Positions 1 through 12,791 of a stretch of 64,000 bases of DNA are shown piece after piece. Origin of the DNA: Agelas oroides (lineage: Eukaryota; Porifera; Demospongiae; Agelasida; Agelasidae). Under the pieces are notes generated by a model. The model did no database searches, had not been told where the DNA came from, and saw nothing but the letters and a program-made list of their open reading frames with translations. Each line of letters begins with the position of its first letter. Positions within the stretch are counted from its first letter, which is position 1. The stretch is taken from the NCBI GenBank assembly GCA_949130485.1, contig OX422185.1, positions 6,797,127-6,861,126 of the forward strand, read 5' to 3'. The position numbers were made by a program, and so were the translations under genes.

Positions 1-1936
1 AAGTAACTGGTTTTAAAATACGTGATTTTCAGGTCTTATAACATTGTATGGACAACCACACCTCAGTTTGTTGTGTATGCTTGAAAATGACCTTCACTAA
101 ACTATGTTCTTATAGAATGATTTTCCTGACTATGTGGTTTTAGGAAGCATTGTTATACTGCCTATAACAGCAAAACTTCCCAGATCAGTCTAATTAATAT
201 AGGCTGATGTATAGGTTTCAACTTGATCTTACTATATACATGTAAAACGACAGAATGTTCACTCAACACAGGGTCCCAGCACATCCCTAACTTCCTGTAA
301 GTAACATCCTGCATGAGATTGTTTTTGGGTGTAAAGTGGCACCAACTGTCTCAGGTAGATAAATCTCTGTCAGCTTTCACAGTGAGTCAGTCACACAGCT
401 ATTGCAGGTACATAATATAATTCATGGCATATCACCATTATTACCTTCTTTGGGATCATAGGTGGATGCCAGTTTGGGGAATTCCCCAGGGAGAACCCCT
501 GGCAACAAACATAGTAGTGAAGCAAGTTATCAGGGATTGTTAACCTGTGAACAACAGTCCCATCTATTCATCAGGACCTTGATATAATACAACTTGTTTA
601 TCATACAAGTATTGTGCTATATGTAGGATTTACACCACAGAATAAGTCATATGTGCAAAGAATTTCTGACCAGCTACATGTACTACACCTGGCTATGATA
701 TTAAAGTATTGCCAAGTTACACATTCCTATGTTTGATTGTCCAGAGAATTCATGGACCGGGCACCAACAGTGAGTAATTTTACATGATCTAGCAAACAAG
801 TTGTTAGCCATTGTCCCTGTCTTTCCTAAACCCTCCCCATGTCTCAATAAATAGGGAAGAAAATCTGTTACCATGGTGATAGGAGTGTATATTGTATATA
901 CAGTAGAAGTACTAATCTTACGAAAGCACTAGCTACGTAATAAATATGTAATAAATATCAGTTGAATGTACCTACAGCCCACAAGACCGACCTAAGCATC
1001 CCTCTTTGGTAGAAGGGTCTTAGTGGGAGAGAAGTACTGACAAAAGCACTAGGACATGTCGATTCCCCTCCTACTGCCATCATGATGATGTAATGACATA
1101 TGCGGCTTTCACACTGCACCTTTAATATGTGCCGATCAATGGTGTATCCCACATTGCATACCTGGGGCAGATGTTAGAGAAAGGAGGGAGATTTGCCGTC
1201 AGAATCTTCTCCGAGGGGTTGGTACTTAGTTGAGATTGTCCCAATCCACTCAAATGGCATACACATCCTCTTTCGTTGTGTGAAATGTCTTTGGAAAATT
1301 CTTTGTGACTTCCACAATCCCCATGTCTTCCTGTCACACACCGTGCATGACAGGAAGACATCAAGCCTCAGGTATTGTAGGTATAGGCATACCACTGATA
1401 GCCGCATTACGTGACCCATGGCGAAATGATGGAAACAATGACGCTGACAGAAGTGTTGAGCTGTGAAATGGGACAGTTGTGCAAAGTAGCTCAAGTATTT
1501 GCTAGAGAAGGTAAGCCTATAGTTTGGGGAGTAGGAGGAAAGTAGAAAGAATAAATCAACACTATCATAGCATGGATCAAAGAACTGGAGTGTGTGCACA
1601 TATAATTCCATCATCCATCCAGCACATGTAAACTATTAATTCACACACAGTAATGATATCAATGTCTGATCTCCACAGAGCTGGTTTGTGTAGCTGTATC
1701 CACTGAAGAATGACCATAAACAGGCATTTTGTGGGTTCATATTGTAATGCATGGAATAATACTGTTGTAAAAAATAGTAGTGTGCTGTATGCACTGTGGC
1801 TGTAATGTGAGAGAAATAAACATGGATCTCTGACAAGCTGCCAAAAGTGAAGTACACAGCGCATGGAGCTAGATTGCAGACTGTGATGCAATGCCCTTGC
1901 ATACTAGATGATCTCATTGAATGTGTGGATGGGCCT
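1..1936. other. No recognised gene; one short perfect hairpin
   Basis: I see no convincing coding exon here. Reading frames are short and lack domain-like composition. The only clear structure is a perfect 14-bp inverted repeat, 1323-1336 against 1348-1361 (ATGTCTTCCTGTCA and its complement), with an 11-nt loop. Confidence 0.5.
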
Positions 1937-2262
1937 CTCCCTTCTTCTCCCTTCTTCCCTCCTTTCCTCCCCCTTCTTCCCTCCTTTCCTCTCCCTTCTT
2001 CCCTCCTTTCCTCTCCCTTCTTCCCTCCTTTCCTCCCCCTTCTTCCCTCCTTTCCTCTCCCTTCTTCCCTCCTTTCCTCTCCCTTCCCTCATTCCTCCCT
2101 CCCCTTCCATCTCCTTTCTCTCTTCCTCCTTTCTGCCTGCTCACCCTCTCTCTCTCCCCCCTTTCCCTCCTTGATTTTTGTTCCTTCTTCCTCCTCTCCG
2201 TCTCCTTGCCGTTCTCCCTTCTCTGTTCCCCTCTTTTTCCCTCTTCCTTCCCCCTCCTTAAC
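1937..2262 (+). repeat. Polypyrimidine minisatellite, 22-bp unit
   Basis: Almost pure C/T strand. From about 1950 to 2090 a 22-bp unit of the form CCCTTCTTCCCTCCTTTCCT plus CT or CC repeats about six times, then decays into irregular C/T sequence. It runs directly into the 3' splice site of the PH exon at 2278, so it acts as an extremely long polypyrimidine tract. Mirror-symmetric homopurine/homopyrimidine DNA like this can form triplexes. Confidence 0.9.
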
Positions 2263-2277
2263 CCAACTTTCCCTCAG

Positions 2278-2365
2278 ACTCATGACCTGCTATCGCACAT
2301 TCTTCATGTTTGCCAGTAGTGAATCAGAGGCAGATGAATGGGTAGACATTCTAAACTGGAAATTG
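2278..2365 (+). CDS. Single exon: C-terminal end of a PH domain
   Basis: An 88-nt open stretch lies between a strong 3' splice site (long C/T tract, CCCTCAG) and a GTAAGA donor. In the frame entered after one nucleotide it encodes about 29 residues ending RTFFMFASSESEADEWVDIL. The pattern of hydrophobic strand, acidic helix and the near-invariant Trp (ADEW) followed by V..L is the terminal strand and C-terminal helix of a pleckstrin-homology domain. PH domains bind phosphoinositides or proteins and recruit signalling proteins to membranes. No adjoining exon was recognised: upstream is the repeat and downstream are small mobile elements, so the rest lies outside the window or in short exons I could not place. 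It could be an orphan pseudo-exon, but intact splice sites and frame argue for a real one. Confidence 0.65.
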
Positions 2366-2446
2366 GTAAGAGAATAAACAGCCATACCAGATTCCTCATT
2401 TTGACCTTGATAGTCTCCATCCTAAATGGTGTCTGAGAAACCAATA

Positions 2447-2600
2447 CAGTGGAACCTCTCTTATATGGACACCCTTGGGACCAAAATAATAACTGTCCTG
2501 ATTAGTGAGGTGTCCTTATTTCAGGGGAAGAACAATGTGTATTTATACAAAGCTGGGACTTGGTCAAGTGTCCTGATTAACCACGTCCCTATTTCAGGGG
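2447..2600 (+). repeat. Partial terminus of a pogo/Tigger-like element
   Basis: Begins CAGTGGAACCTCTCTTATAT just after TA and continues with the same GTCCT..TTAG..AGGTGTCC..TTTCAGGGG pattern as the complete element at 2828-3312. A second degenerate copy of the GTCC/CAGGGG block follows. No matching right end was found, so this is a truncated copy. Confidence 0.55.
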
Positions 2601-2660
2601 GGTGTATATTATTGTGCTTCCATGGAAGTAGGATTGGCACATATACAGTTGGCCTTTACA

Positions 2661-2698
2661 TAGCCTCGTTCCCAGGTCCTGGCCTGGGAACGAGGCTA
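2661..2698. mobile_element. Minimal copy of the TAGCCTCG hairpin element
   Basis: A 38-bp near-perfect palindrome with termini TAGCCTCGTTCCCAGG and CCTGGGAACGAGGCTA. It is flanked by 2653-2660 (CCTTTACA) and 2699-2706 (GCTTTACA), a 7/8 match read as a slightly decayed target duplication. The same termini bound longer hairpins at 61886-62024 and 63625-63755, so this looks like an internally deleted family member. Confidence 0.7.
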
Positions 2699-2827
2699 GC
2701 TTTACATGACATTTTTCGTGCATGTGCACCACATTGGTTTCATGACATGGGAAGCACAAGATGCTTGGATGTCAAAAGTTGCTAGACAGATTGATGAGAT
2801 TCAATACCTGCTTAATTCAGTGGTATA

Positions 2828-3312
2828 CAGTGGAACCCCTCTATAATGGACACCATTGGAAACCAACATTTTGTCCTTTATAGCGAGGTGTCCCTAACTC
2901 AGGGGCTTCCGGTATGTTTCCGGTAGGCATGGTACGCGTAATCAGGCTGTTGAGCACAACGTGGCTGTGGTTTTCAGAGCTTTCCCTCGCTGTATGCTGG
3001 CAGGGAAGGCCAAGCACAGGCTAGTACTATGAGTAACAGTGCTAATCTAATGTCACGTTGTTAACTCCAGTGACGATGGTGGACAATCTTACTGAAAAGG
3101 TCAATGAGTGTCCACTAAATCAGGGTCGTTGAGAATTGTTTGCGTACAATTGGGACTGCGAAAGCTGTCCGTTATACGGAGTAGCGGGGTGTCCACTGTT
3201 CAGGGGTTGCTTAGGTATTGAAGCGATGGAAGGACAGTTGAGACTTTCAGAATTGTCCGTTATATCGTGGGTGTCCGCTGTTGAGGGGTGTCCGTTAAGC
3301 GGGATTCCACTG
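2828..3312. mobile_element. Pogo/Tigger-like MITE, about 485 bp
   Basis: The left end CAGTGGAACCCCTCTATAAT and right end (complement CAGTGGAATCCCGCTTAACG) form an imperfect 26-bp terminal inverted repeat that includes GGACACC on both sides. TA dinucleotides flank both ends (2826-2827 and 3313-3314), the target duplication of Tc1/mariner/pogo elements. CAGTGGAACC is a typical pogo/Tigger terminus. There is no transposase frame, so it is non-autonomous. Confidence 0.75.
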
Positions 3313-3418
3313 TACCTAGCATAGGAGTAAGGGGACAAATGCCCTACCACAGAACTTGACTTACATGTACTTGCATTCACTTACTGACTTACCGCTGGCC
3401 TGCTCTGTTATTGCTCGC

Positions 3419-3534
3419 TAGTCTTGCAAGCCAGACCCACCAACCCCAACGTGGATGATCACTTTTAGTATGTGTGCCCCATGCACAGTACTGAAAGCAA
3501 TCCAGGCTAGGGTTGGTTGGAGCTTGCGAGACTA
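3419..3534. mobile_element. Small TAGTC-terminus MITE, 116 bp
   Basis: Left end TAGTCTTGCAAGCCAGACCC; right end, complemented, TAGTCTCGCAAGCTCCAACC. The outer 14 bp agree at 13 positions. The termini match the TAGTC...GACTA group elsewhere in the window (55227-58484, 57030-57265, 63146-63531). No clear target duplication remains at the flanks. Confidence 0.6.
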
Positions 3535-3642
3535 ACCATTGACTCCCAAGTACTGGCTAGGCAGTGGCTTTCAAATCCCTAATAATGCATATCACATGAC
3601 CAGTCTGCTATGCATGCATGTGCTCAATATAGGCCCTAGCCG

Positions 3643-4000
3643 ATGAAGCTAATGGAGATGGTTTCCAAATCCAATAGCTCAGCGAGCGACAGTGATACTG
3701 ACACACCCGATGAGCCTCTTCTCAAGAAGCTCTGCGATGACGACAACAAAATTCACCATTGAAAGTGAGTATAGCCTCGCTTTGCTCGGAATCACACAAG
3801 CAGTCAGCTATGCGTGCATGCGTTGTGCATGCAGTCGGTATAGGCATAGATAATAGACCTATGGTAAAGGCCTCAGCTAATGGAGATGGTTTCCAAATCC
3901 AATAGCTCAGCAAGCTGATGGAGACAGTTTCCAGTTCCACAGCTCAGCAAGCAATGATGATTATGATGATGACCCTCTTCTCAAGAAGCTCTGTCTTCTT
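3643..4000 (+). repeat. Tandem duplication holding a short acidic reading frame
   Basis: Two related segments (about 3649-3735 and 3878-3998) share GGAGATGGTTTCCAAATCCA, AGCTCAGC and CTTCTCAAGAAGCTCTG. The first contains a 39-codon frame, 3643-3762, encoding a Ser/Asp-rich peptide with SASDSDTDTPDEPLLKKL; a GTGAGT donor-like site follows at once. The second copy has diverged and ends in a run of GATGAT. This could be a duplicated small exon of an acidic protein; no family was recognised. Confidence 0.35.
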
Positions 4001-5146
4001 CTCTCTATGCCTCAGAATGCACCTCAGAACACCTAAAACTAACAAAATTTCCTAGATGTCCCTAGAGTGCAGCCCCTAAGAAGATAAAATAAAAATTGTG
4101 TACAATCCTGTAATTTTGACCATTTTTGTCTTATCCAGGCTGGTTGTTCTTCTGAGGGGTAACGAGCTGTCTTGTGTTGCGAAATGTGCAATATTGTACG
4201 GTGCAATCATTCAATGAACAGTGTTCATCTCATTATTTAATCAACTGTACTGCTTATCAGCAACCATCATTCACAGAGTACTACCCATTATGAATTGCTG
4301 AAACTTTGCACACATCATGGAGATGTTCAGATCAACATCATTTTACTCTAGCATGACATTGTAAGAGTAACAGCAGACAAAAAGTAGCACATTTATATAT
4401 AATGCATGCAAGTGCATTGGGTTACATGTGCCGTACAAATTAGAATGATTTCGTAGTTGATCAGAGTATCATTATTCACTCAAAGTGGCTAAATGTGGCT
4501 GTGTGGCCAAAGATCGAGACACCATAATTATACAATGTCATTAGAATTTAAAAGGCACTAGGGGTCGACCAGAAAAATTCTCTTCATTAGGAGAGAACCC
4601 ATGCTGAGTGCTTTTCTCAGTCCAAATGTTTAGGTTCTTGCCTCATACTGAAAAAAAAAAGAGAGGTTTTAGATGTTAGGATTGTGAGGGCTGGTGGTTG
4701 TCTGGTTGTTGTAGTTCAGTGGCAAAATACTGAGTTATCCTGGGGTTGATAGCCTTTTCACTTTCCTCTATTTTGGTAGCTTCAGTATACTGAGTGGCCG
4801 CCGGGTGTGCAACTAAGGCATTACATACCACCTGTGTAATACATATAGAAGAAGTTAGAGGCTGGTGGTTGTCCAGTTATCATAGATTAGCGGCAGAGTA
4901 CAAAGGTCATTCTTAGCTCAAGGTGATGTAATCGTTATTGTGCCATTGACTCCACACTTGCCAGTGTATTTATCTCATGCTAAGCTGTCCACGCCCTCCT
5001 CCCCATCCCCACGCCCTCCTCCCCATCCCCACCCCCCTTCTGTGGCCAAGGGCCACTCTAGCCACAAAAACGTAGGAATGAGAAAATGGAAAGAAGTCAC
5101 ATTGCATTTCACTTCAGCAAACTCCTGACATTTTGCTACCGCAATC
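4001..5146. other. No recognised gene; short C-rich tandem repeat
   Basis: No coding exon was recognised. At about 4993-5032 a CCACGCCCTCCTCCCCATCC unit is present twice. A CAGCTTCTTG-free, satellite-like edge appears just before 5147. Confidence 0.4.
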
Positions 5147-8100
5147 ATATGTGACGTAAGTTTGCATTAGTGCAACTATTCTTCCGTGGTAGGGTTTGCA
5201 GGGAATTTACGCGAATTTCCATTGCCGATACTATGCGGCGATGTTGCAGGAGGAACAATTTACCAGCTCGTACCGCTTTGTGTGTTGATTGCACAAACGG
5301 AGGGTTTGCGTTTTTGGCCTCCCCATTCCTACAGCTTCTGCTCATATGTAGTTTGCATTAGTGCAACTATTGTTCCGTGGTAGGGTTTACAGGGAATTTA
5401 CGCGAGTTTCCGTTGCCGATACTATGCGGCGATGGTGCAGGAGGAACAATTTGCAAGCTCGTACCGCTTTGTGCGTTGATTGCACAAAACGGAGGGTTTG
5501 CGTTTTTGGCCTCCCCATTCCCACAGCCTCTTTCTCATATGTATTTTACATTAGTGTTCCGTTGTAAGGTTTGCAGGGAATTTACGCGAATTTCCATTGT
5601 CCGCATTATACGGCGATGGTGCAGGAGGAACAATTTGCAAGCTCGTACCGCTTTATGCGTTGATTGCACAAGCGGAGGGTTTGCGTTTTTGACCTCCCTA
5701 ACCCCACAGCTTCATGCTCATATGTAGTTTGTATTAGTGCAACTATTGTTCCGTGGTAGGGTTTGCAGAGAATTTACGCGAATTTCCATTCTCCGCATTA
5801 TACGGCGATGGTGCAGGAGGAACAATTTCCAAGCTCGTACCGCTTTGTGCGTTGATTGCACAAACGGAGGGTTTGCGTTTTTGGCTTCCCCATTCCCACA
5901 GCTTCTTGCTCATATGTAGTTTGCATTAGTGCAACTATTGTTCCGTGGTAGGGTTTGCAGGGAATTTACGCGAATTTCCATTGTCCGCATTATACGGCGA
6001 TGGTGCAGGAGGAACAATTTGCAAGCTCGTAGAGCTTTGTGCGTTCATTGCACAAACGGAAGGATTGCGTTTTTGGCCTCCCAATTCCCACAGCTTCTTG
6101 CTGATATGTAGTTTGCATTAGTGCAATTATTGCTCCGGGCTAGGGTTTGCAGGGAATTTATGCGAATTTCCATTGCAGATACTATGCGGCGATGATGCAG
6201 GAGGAACAATTTGCAAGCTCGTACCGCTTTGTGCGTTGATTGCACAAACGGAGGTTTTGCGTATTTGGCCTCCCCATTCCCACAGCTTCTTCCTCATATG
6301 TAGTTTGCATTAGTGCAATTATTATTCCGGTCTAGCTTTTGCAGGGAATTTACGCGAATTTCCATTGCAGGTTCTACGCGGCGATAATGCAGGAGGAACA
6401 ATTTGCAAGCTCGTACCGCTTTGTGCGTTGATTGCACAAACGGATGGATTGCGTTTTTAACCTCCCCATTCCCACAGCTTCTTGCTCATATGTAGTTTGC
6501 ATTAGTACAACTATTGTTCCGGGCTAGGTTTTGCAGGGAATTTACGCGAATTTCCATTGCCGATACTATGCGGCGATTGTGCAGGTGAAAGAATTTGCAA
6601 GCTCGTACCGCTTTGTGCGTTGATTGCACAAACGGAGGGTTTGCGCTTTTGGCCTCCCCATTCCCACAGCATCTTGCTAATATGTAGTTTGCATTAGTGC
6701 AATTATTGCTCTGGGCTAGGGTTTGCAGGGAATTTATGCCAATTTCCATTGACGACATTAAACGGCGATGGTGCAGGAGGAACAATTTGCAAGCTCGTAC
6801 CGCTTTGTGCGTTGATTGCACAAACGGAGCGTTTACATTTTTGGCCTCCCCATTCCCACAGCTTCTTGGTCATATGTAGTTTGCATTACTGCAACTATTG
6901 TTCCTGGCTAGGGTTTGCCGGAAATTTTCGCGAATTGCCAACGACGACATTATACGGCGATGGTGCAGGAGGAACAATTTGCAAGCTAGTACCGCTTTGT
7001 GCGTTGATTGCACAAACGGATGGATTGCGTTTTTCGCCTCCCCATTCCCACATCTTCTTGCTAATATGTAGTTTCCATTAGTACAACTATTGTTCCGGGC
7101 TAGGGTTTGCCGGGAATTTTCGCGAATTTCCATTGACGACATTATACGGCGATGGTGCAGGAGGAACAATTTCCAAGGTCGTACCGCTTTGTGCGTTGAT
7201 TGCAGAAACGGAGGGTTTAAATTTTTGGCCTCCCCATTCCCATAGCTTAATGCTCATATGTAGTTTGCATTAATGCAATTATTGTTCCGTGGTAGGATTT
7301 GCACGGAATTTACGCGAATTTCAATTGCCAATACTATGCGGCGATGGTGCAGGAGGAATATTTTGCAAGTTCGTACCGCTTTGTGCGTTGATTGCACAAA
7401 CGGAGGGTTTGCACTTTTGGCCTCCCCATTCCCACAGCTTCTTGCTCATACGTAGTTTGCATTAGTGCAACTATTGTTCCGTGGTAGGACTTGCAGGGAA
7501 TTTACGCGAATTTCCATTGCCGATACTATGCGGCGATGGTGTAGGAGGAACAATTTGCATGCTCGTACCGCTTTGTGCGTTGATTATACAAACGGAGCGT
7601 TTGCAATTTTGGCCTCCCCATTCCCACAGCTTCTTGCTAATGTGTAGTTTGCATTAGTGCAACTATTGTTCCGGGCTAGGGTTTGCCGGTAATTTTCCCG
7701 AATTTCCATTGACGACATTAAACGGCGATGGTGCAGGTGGAACAATTTACGAGCTCGTACCGCTTTGTGCGTTGATTGCACAAACGGAGGGTTTGCGTTT
7801 TTGGCTTCCCCATTCCCACAGCTTCTTGCTCAGATGTAGTTTGCATTAGTGCCACTATTGTTCCGTGGTAGGATTTGCATGGAATATAAGTGAATTTCCA
7901 TTGCGGATAATATGCGGCGATAGTGCAGGAGGAAGAATTTGCAAGCTCGTACCGCTTTGTGCGTTGATTGCACAAACGGAGGGTATGCGTATTTTGCCTC
8001 CCCATTCCCACAGCTTCTTGCTCATATGTAGTTTGCATTAGTGCAACTATTGGTCTTGGCTAGGGTTTGCAGGGAATTTACGCAAATTTCCATTCCCGAT

Positions 8101-11100
8101 ACTATGCGGCGATGGTGCAAGAGGAACAATTTGCAAGCTCGCACCGCTTTGTTCGTTGATTGCAAAATCGGAGGGTTTGCGTTTTTGGTCTCCCCAATCC
8201 CACAGCTTATTGCTCATATGTAGTTTACATTAGTGCAACTGTTGTTCCAGGCCAGGGTTTCCCGGGAATTTCCCGGAATTTCCATTGGCGACATTATACG
8301 ACCATGGTGGAGGAGGAACAATTTGCAAGGTCGTACCACTTTGTACGTTGGTTGCACAAACGGAGGGTTTACATTTTTGGCCTCCCCATTCCCACAGCTT
8401 CTTGCTAATATGTAATTTGCATTAGTGCAACTATTTTTCCGGGCTAGGGTTTGCCGGGAATTTTCCCGAATTTCCATTGACGACATTTTACGGCGATGGT
8501 GGAGGAGGAACAATTTGCAAGCTCGCACGCTTTGTGCGTTGATTGCACAAACGGAGTGTATGCGTATTTTGCCTCCCCATTCCCTCAGCTTCTTGCTCAT
8601 ATGTAGTTTGCATTAGTGCAACTATTGTTCCGTGGTATGGTTTGCAGGGAATATACGCGAATTTCCGTTGCGTATTCTATGCGGCGATTGTGCAGGTGGA
8701 ACAATTTGCAAGCTCGGTCCGCTTTGTGCGTTGATTGGACAAACGGAGGATTTGCGTTTTTAGCCTCCCCATTCCCACAGCTTAATGCTCATATGTAGTT
8801 TGCATTAGTGCAATTATTGTTCCGTGGTAGGATTTGCAGGGAATTTACTCGAATTTCCATTGCCGATACTATGCGGCGATGGTGCAGGAGTAATATTTTG
8901 TAAGTTCGTACCGCTTTGCGCGTTGATTGCACAAACGGAGGGTTTTCGTTTATGGCCTCCCCATTCCCACAGCTTTTTACTCATATGTAGTTTGCATTAG
9001 TGCAATTATTTCTCCGGGCTAGGGATTGCAAGGAATTTATGCGAATTACCATTGCAGATACTATGCGGCGATCGTGCAAGAGGAACAATTTGCAGGCTCG
9101 TACCGCTTTGTGCGTTGATTGCACAAACGGAGGGTTTACATTTTTGGCCTCTCCATTCCCACAGCTTCTTGCTAATATGTAGTTTGCATTAGTGCAACTA
9201 TTGTTCCGGGCTACGGTTTGCCGGGAATTTTCCCGAATTTCCATTGACGACATTATGCGGCGATGGTGCAGGGGGAACATTTTGCATGCTCGTACCGCTT
9301 TGTGCGTTGATTGAACAAACGGAGGATTTACATTTTTGGCCTCCCCATTCCCACAACTTCTTGCTCATATGTAGTTTGCATTAGTGCAACTATTGTTCCT
9401 GGCTAGGGTTTGCTGGGAATTTTTGCGAATTGCCATTGTGACGACATTCCACGGCGATGGTGCAGGAGGAGCAATTTGCAAGCTCCTACCACTTTATTCG
9501 TTGATTGCACAAACGGATGGATTGCGTTTTTTGCCTCCCCATTCCCACAGATTCTTGCTCATATGTAGTTTGCATTAGTGCAACTATTGTTCCGTGGTAG
9601 AGTTTGCAGGGAATATAAGTGAATTTCCATTGCGGATACTATGCTGCGATGGTGCTGGAGGAACAATTTGCAAGCTCGTACCGCTTTGTGCGTTGATTGC
9701 ACAAACGGAGGGTACGCGTTTTTGATCTCCCCATTTCCACAGCTTGTTGCTCATGTGTAATTTCCATTAGTGCAACTATTGTTCCGGGCTAGGTTTTGTA
9801 TGGAATTTACGCGAATTTCCATTGCGGATACTATGCGGCGACGGTGCAGGAGGAGCAATTTGCAAGCTCCTACCACTTTGTTCGTTGATTGCACAAACGG
9901 ATGGATTGCGTTTTTCGCCTCCCCATCCCCACAGATTCTTGCTCATATGTAGTTTGCATTAGTGCAACTATTGTTCCGTAGTAGGGTTTGCAGGGAATAT
10001 AAGTGAATTTCCAATGCGGATACTATGCGGCGATGGTGCAGGAGGAACAATTTGCAAGCTCGTACCGCTTTGTTCGTTGATTGCACAAACGGAGGGTTTG
10101 CGTTTTTGACCTCCCCATTTCCACAGCTTCTTGCTCATATGTAGTTTCCATTAGTGCAAGTATTGTTCCGTGGTAGGGTTTGCAGGGAATACATGCGAAT
10201 TTCAATTGCCGATACTATGCTGCGATGGTGCAGGAGGAACAATTTGCAAGCTCGTACCGCTTTGTGCGTTGATTGCACAAACGGAGGGTTTGCGTTTTTG
10301 GCTTCCCCATTCCAACAGATTCTTGCTCATGTGTAGTTTGCATTAGTACAACTATTGTTCCGTGGTAGAGTTTGCAGGGAATATAAGTGAATTTCCATTG
10401 CGGATACTATGCGGCGATGGTGCTGGAGGAACAATTTGCAAGCTCGTACCGCTTTGTGCGTTGATTGCACAAACGGAGGGTACGCGTTTTTGATCTCCCC
10501 ATTTCCACAGCTTGTTGCTCATGTGTAATTTCCATTAGTGCAACTATTGTTCCGGGCTAGATTTTGTATGAAATTTACGCGAATTTCCATTGCGGATACT
10601 GTGCGGCGATGGTGGAGGAGGAACAATTTGCAAGCTCGTACCGCTTTGTGCGTAGATTGCACAAACGGAGGGTTTTCGTTTTTAGCCTTCCCATTCCCAC
10701 AGCTTCTTGCTCATATGTAGTTTGCATTAGTGCAACTATTGTTGCGTGGTAGGGTTTGCAGGGAATATACGCGAATTTCCATTGCGGATACTATGCTGCT
10801 ATGGTGCAGGAGGAACAATTTGCAAGCTCGTACCGCTTTGTGCGTTGATTGAACAAACGGAGGGTTTGCGTTTTTGGCTTCCCCATTCCCACAGCTTCTT
10901 GCTCATATGTAGTTTGCATTAGTACAGCTATTGTTCCGTGGTAGTGAATTTCCATTTCGGATACTATGAGGCAATGGTGCAGGAGGAACAATTTGCAAGC
11001 TCGTACCGCTTTGTGCGTTGATTGCACAAACGGAGGGTATGCGTTTTTGACCTCCCCATTTCCACAGCTTCTTCCTCATATGTAGTTTCCATGAGTGCAA

Positions 11101-12791
11101 CTATTGTTCCATAGTAGGGTTTTCAGCGAATTAACGCGAATTTCCATTGCCGATACTATGCGGCGATGGTGCAGGAGTAACAATTTCCAAGCTCGCACCG
11201 CTTTGTGCGTTGATTGCACAAACGGAGGGTTTGCGTTTTTGACCTCCCCATTCCCACAGCTTTTTTCTCATATGTAGTTTGCATTAGTGCAACTATTGTT
11301 TCGGGATAGGTTTTGCAGGGGATTTACGAGAATTTCCATTGCCGATACTACGCGGCGATGGTGCAGGAGGAACAATTTGCAAGCTCGTACCGCTTTGTGC
11401 GTTGATTGCACAAGCGGATGGATTGCGTTTTTGGCCTCCCCATTCCCACAGACTCTTGCTCATATGTAGTTTCCTTTAGTGCAACTATTGTTCCGTGGTA
11501 GGGTTTGCAGGAAATATACGCGAATTTCCATTGCGAATACTATGCTGCGATGGTGCAGGAGGAACAATTTGTAAGCTCGTACCGCTTTGTGCATTGATTG
11601 CACAAACGGAGGGTTTGCGTTTTTGGCCATCCCATTCCCACAGCTTCTTGCTGATATGTAGTTTGCATTAGTGCAACTATTGTTCCGGGCTATGATTTGC
11701 CGGAAATTTTCCCGAATTTCCATTGACGACATTATGCGGCGATGGTGCAGGAGGAACAATTTGCATGCTCGTACCGCTTTGTGCGTTGATTGCACAAACG
11801 GATGGATTGCGTTTTTGGCCTCCCCATTCCCACAGATTCTTGCTCATATGTAGTCTGCATTAGTGCAACTATTGTTCCGTGGTAGGGTTTGCAGGGAATG
11901 TACGTGAATTTCCATTGCGGATACTATGCGGCGATAGTGCAGGAGGAACAATTTGCAAGCTCGTACCGCTTTGTGCGTTGATTGCACAAACGGATGGATT
12001 GCGTTTTTTGCCTCCCCATTCCCACAGATTCTTGCTCATATGTAGTCTGCATTAGTGCAACTATTGTTCCGTGGTAGGGTGAACAGGGAATAAATGCGAA
12101 TTTCCATAACCGATACTATGCTGCGATTGTGCTGGAGGAACAATTTGCAAGCTCGTACCGTTTTGTGCGTTGATTGCACAAACGATTGGATTGCGTTTTA
12201 GGCCTCCCCATTCCCACAGCTTCTTCCTCATATGTAGTTTCCATTAGTGCAACTATTGTTCCGTTGTAGGGTTTGCAGGGAGTACACGCGAATTTCCATT
12301 GCCGATACTATGCGGCGATGGTGGAGGAGGAACAATTTGCAATCTCGTACCGCTTTGTGCGTTGATTGCACAAACGGAGGGTTTGCGTTTTTGACCTCCC
12401 CATTCCCACAGCTTCTTGCTCATATGTAGTTTGCATTAGTGCAACTATTGTTGCGGGCTAGGTTTTGCAGGTAATTTTCGCGAATTTCCATTCCCGGTAC
12501 TATGCGGCGATGGTGCAGGGGAAACAATTTGCAAGCTCATACCGCTTTGTTCGTTGATTGCACAAACGGATGGATTGCGTTTTAGGTCTCCCCATTCCCA
12601 CAGCTTCTTGCTCATATGTAGTTTCCACTATTGTTCCGTGGTTGGGTTTGCAGGGAGTACACGCGAATTTCCATTGCCGATACTATGCGGCGATGGTGGA
12701 GGAGGAACAATTTGCAAGCTCGTACCGCTTTGTGCGTTGATTGCACAAACGGAGGGTTTCCGTTTGTGACCTCCCCATTCCCACAGCTTCT
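5147..12791. repeat. 192-bp satellite, subfamily A (about 40 monomers)
   Basis: Head-to-tail monomers of mostly exactly 192 bp. Each carries, in order, TTGCATTAGTGCAA, ATTGTTCCG, GAATTTACGCGAATTTCC, ATGCGGCGATGGTGCAGGAG, AACAATTTGCAAGCTCGTAC, CGCTTTGTGCGTTGATTGCA, CCCATTCCCACAGCTTCTTG and CTCATATGTA. Variants mix locally: GTGGTAGG versus GGGCTAGG after ATTGTTCCG, and CCGATACTATGC versus ACGACATTATAC. A few monomers are shortened, for example near 5550 and 10935. Because 192 is 64 codons, every monomer repeats the same short frames on both strands; these roughly 60-aa frames resemble no known domain and I do not call them genes. The block ends at the assembly gap. Confidence 0.95.

Noticed and set aside
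1904..2377. Long low-complexity frames (Pro/Leu/Ser-rich on plus, Arg/Glu/Gly-rich on minus) over the C/T tract
   Set aside because: They are translations of a minisatellite; only the last 29 codons (PH exon) look like protein.
5170..12769. Dozens of 60-aa frames in satellite A and 63-99-aa frames in satellites A and B as protein genes
   Set aside because: They recur once per monomer because 192 bp is 64 codons, occur on both strands, and match no domain. Treated as by-products of the repeat.
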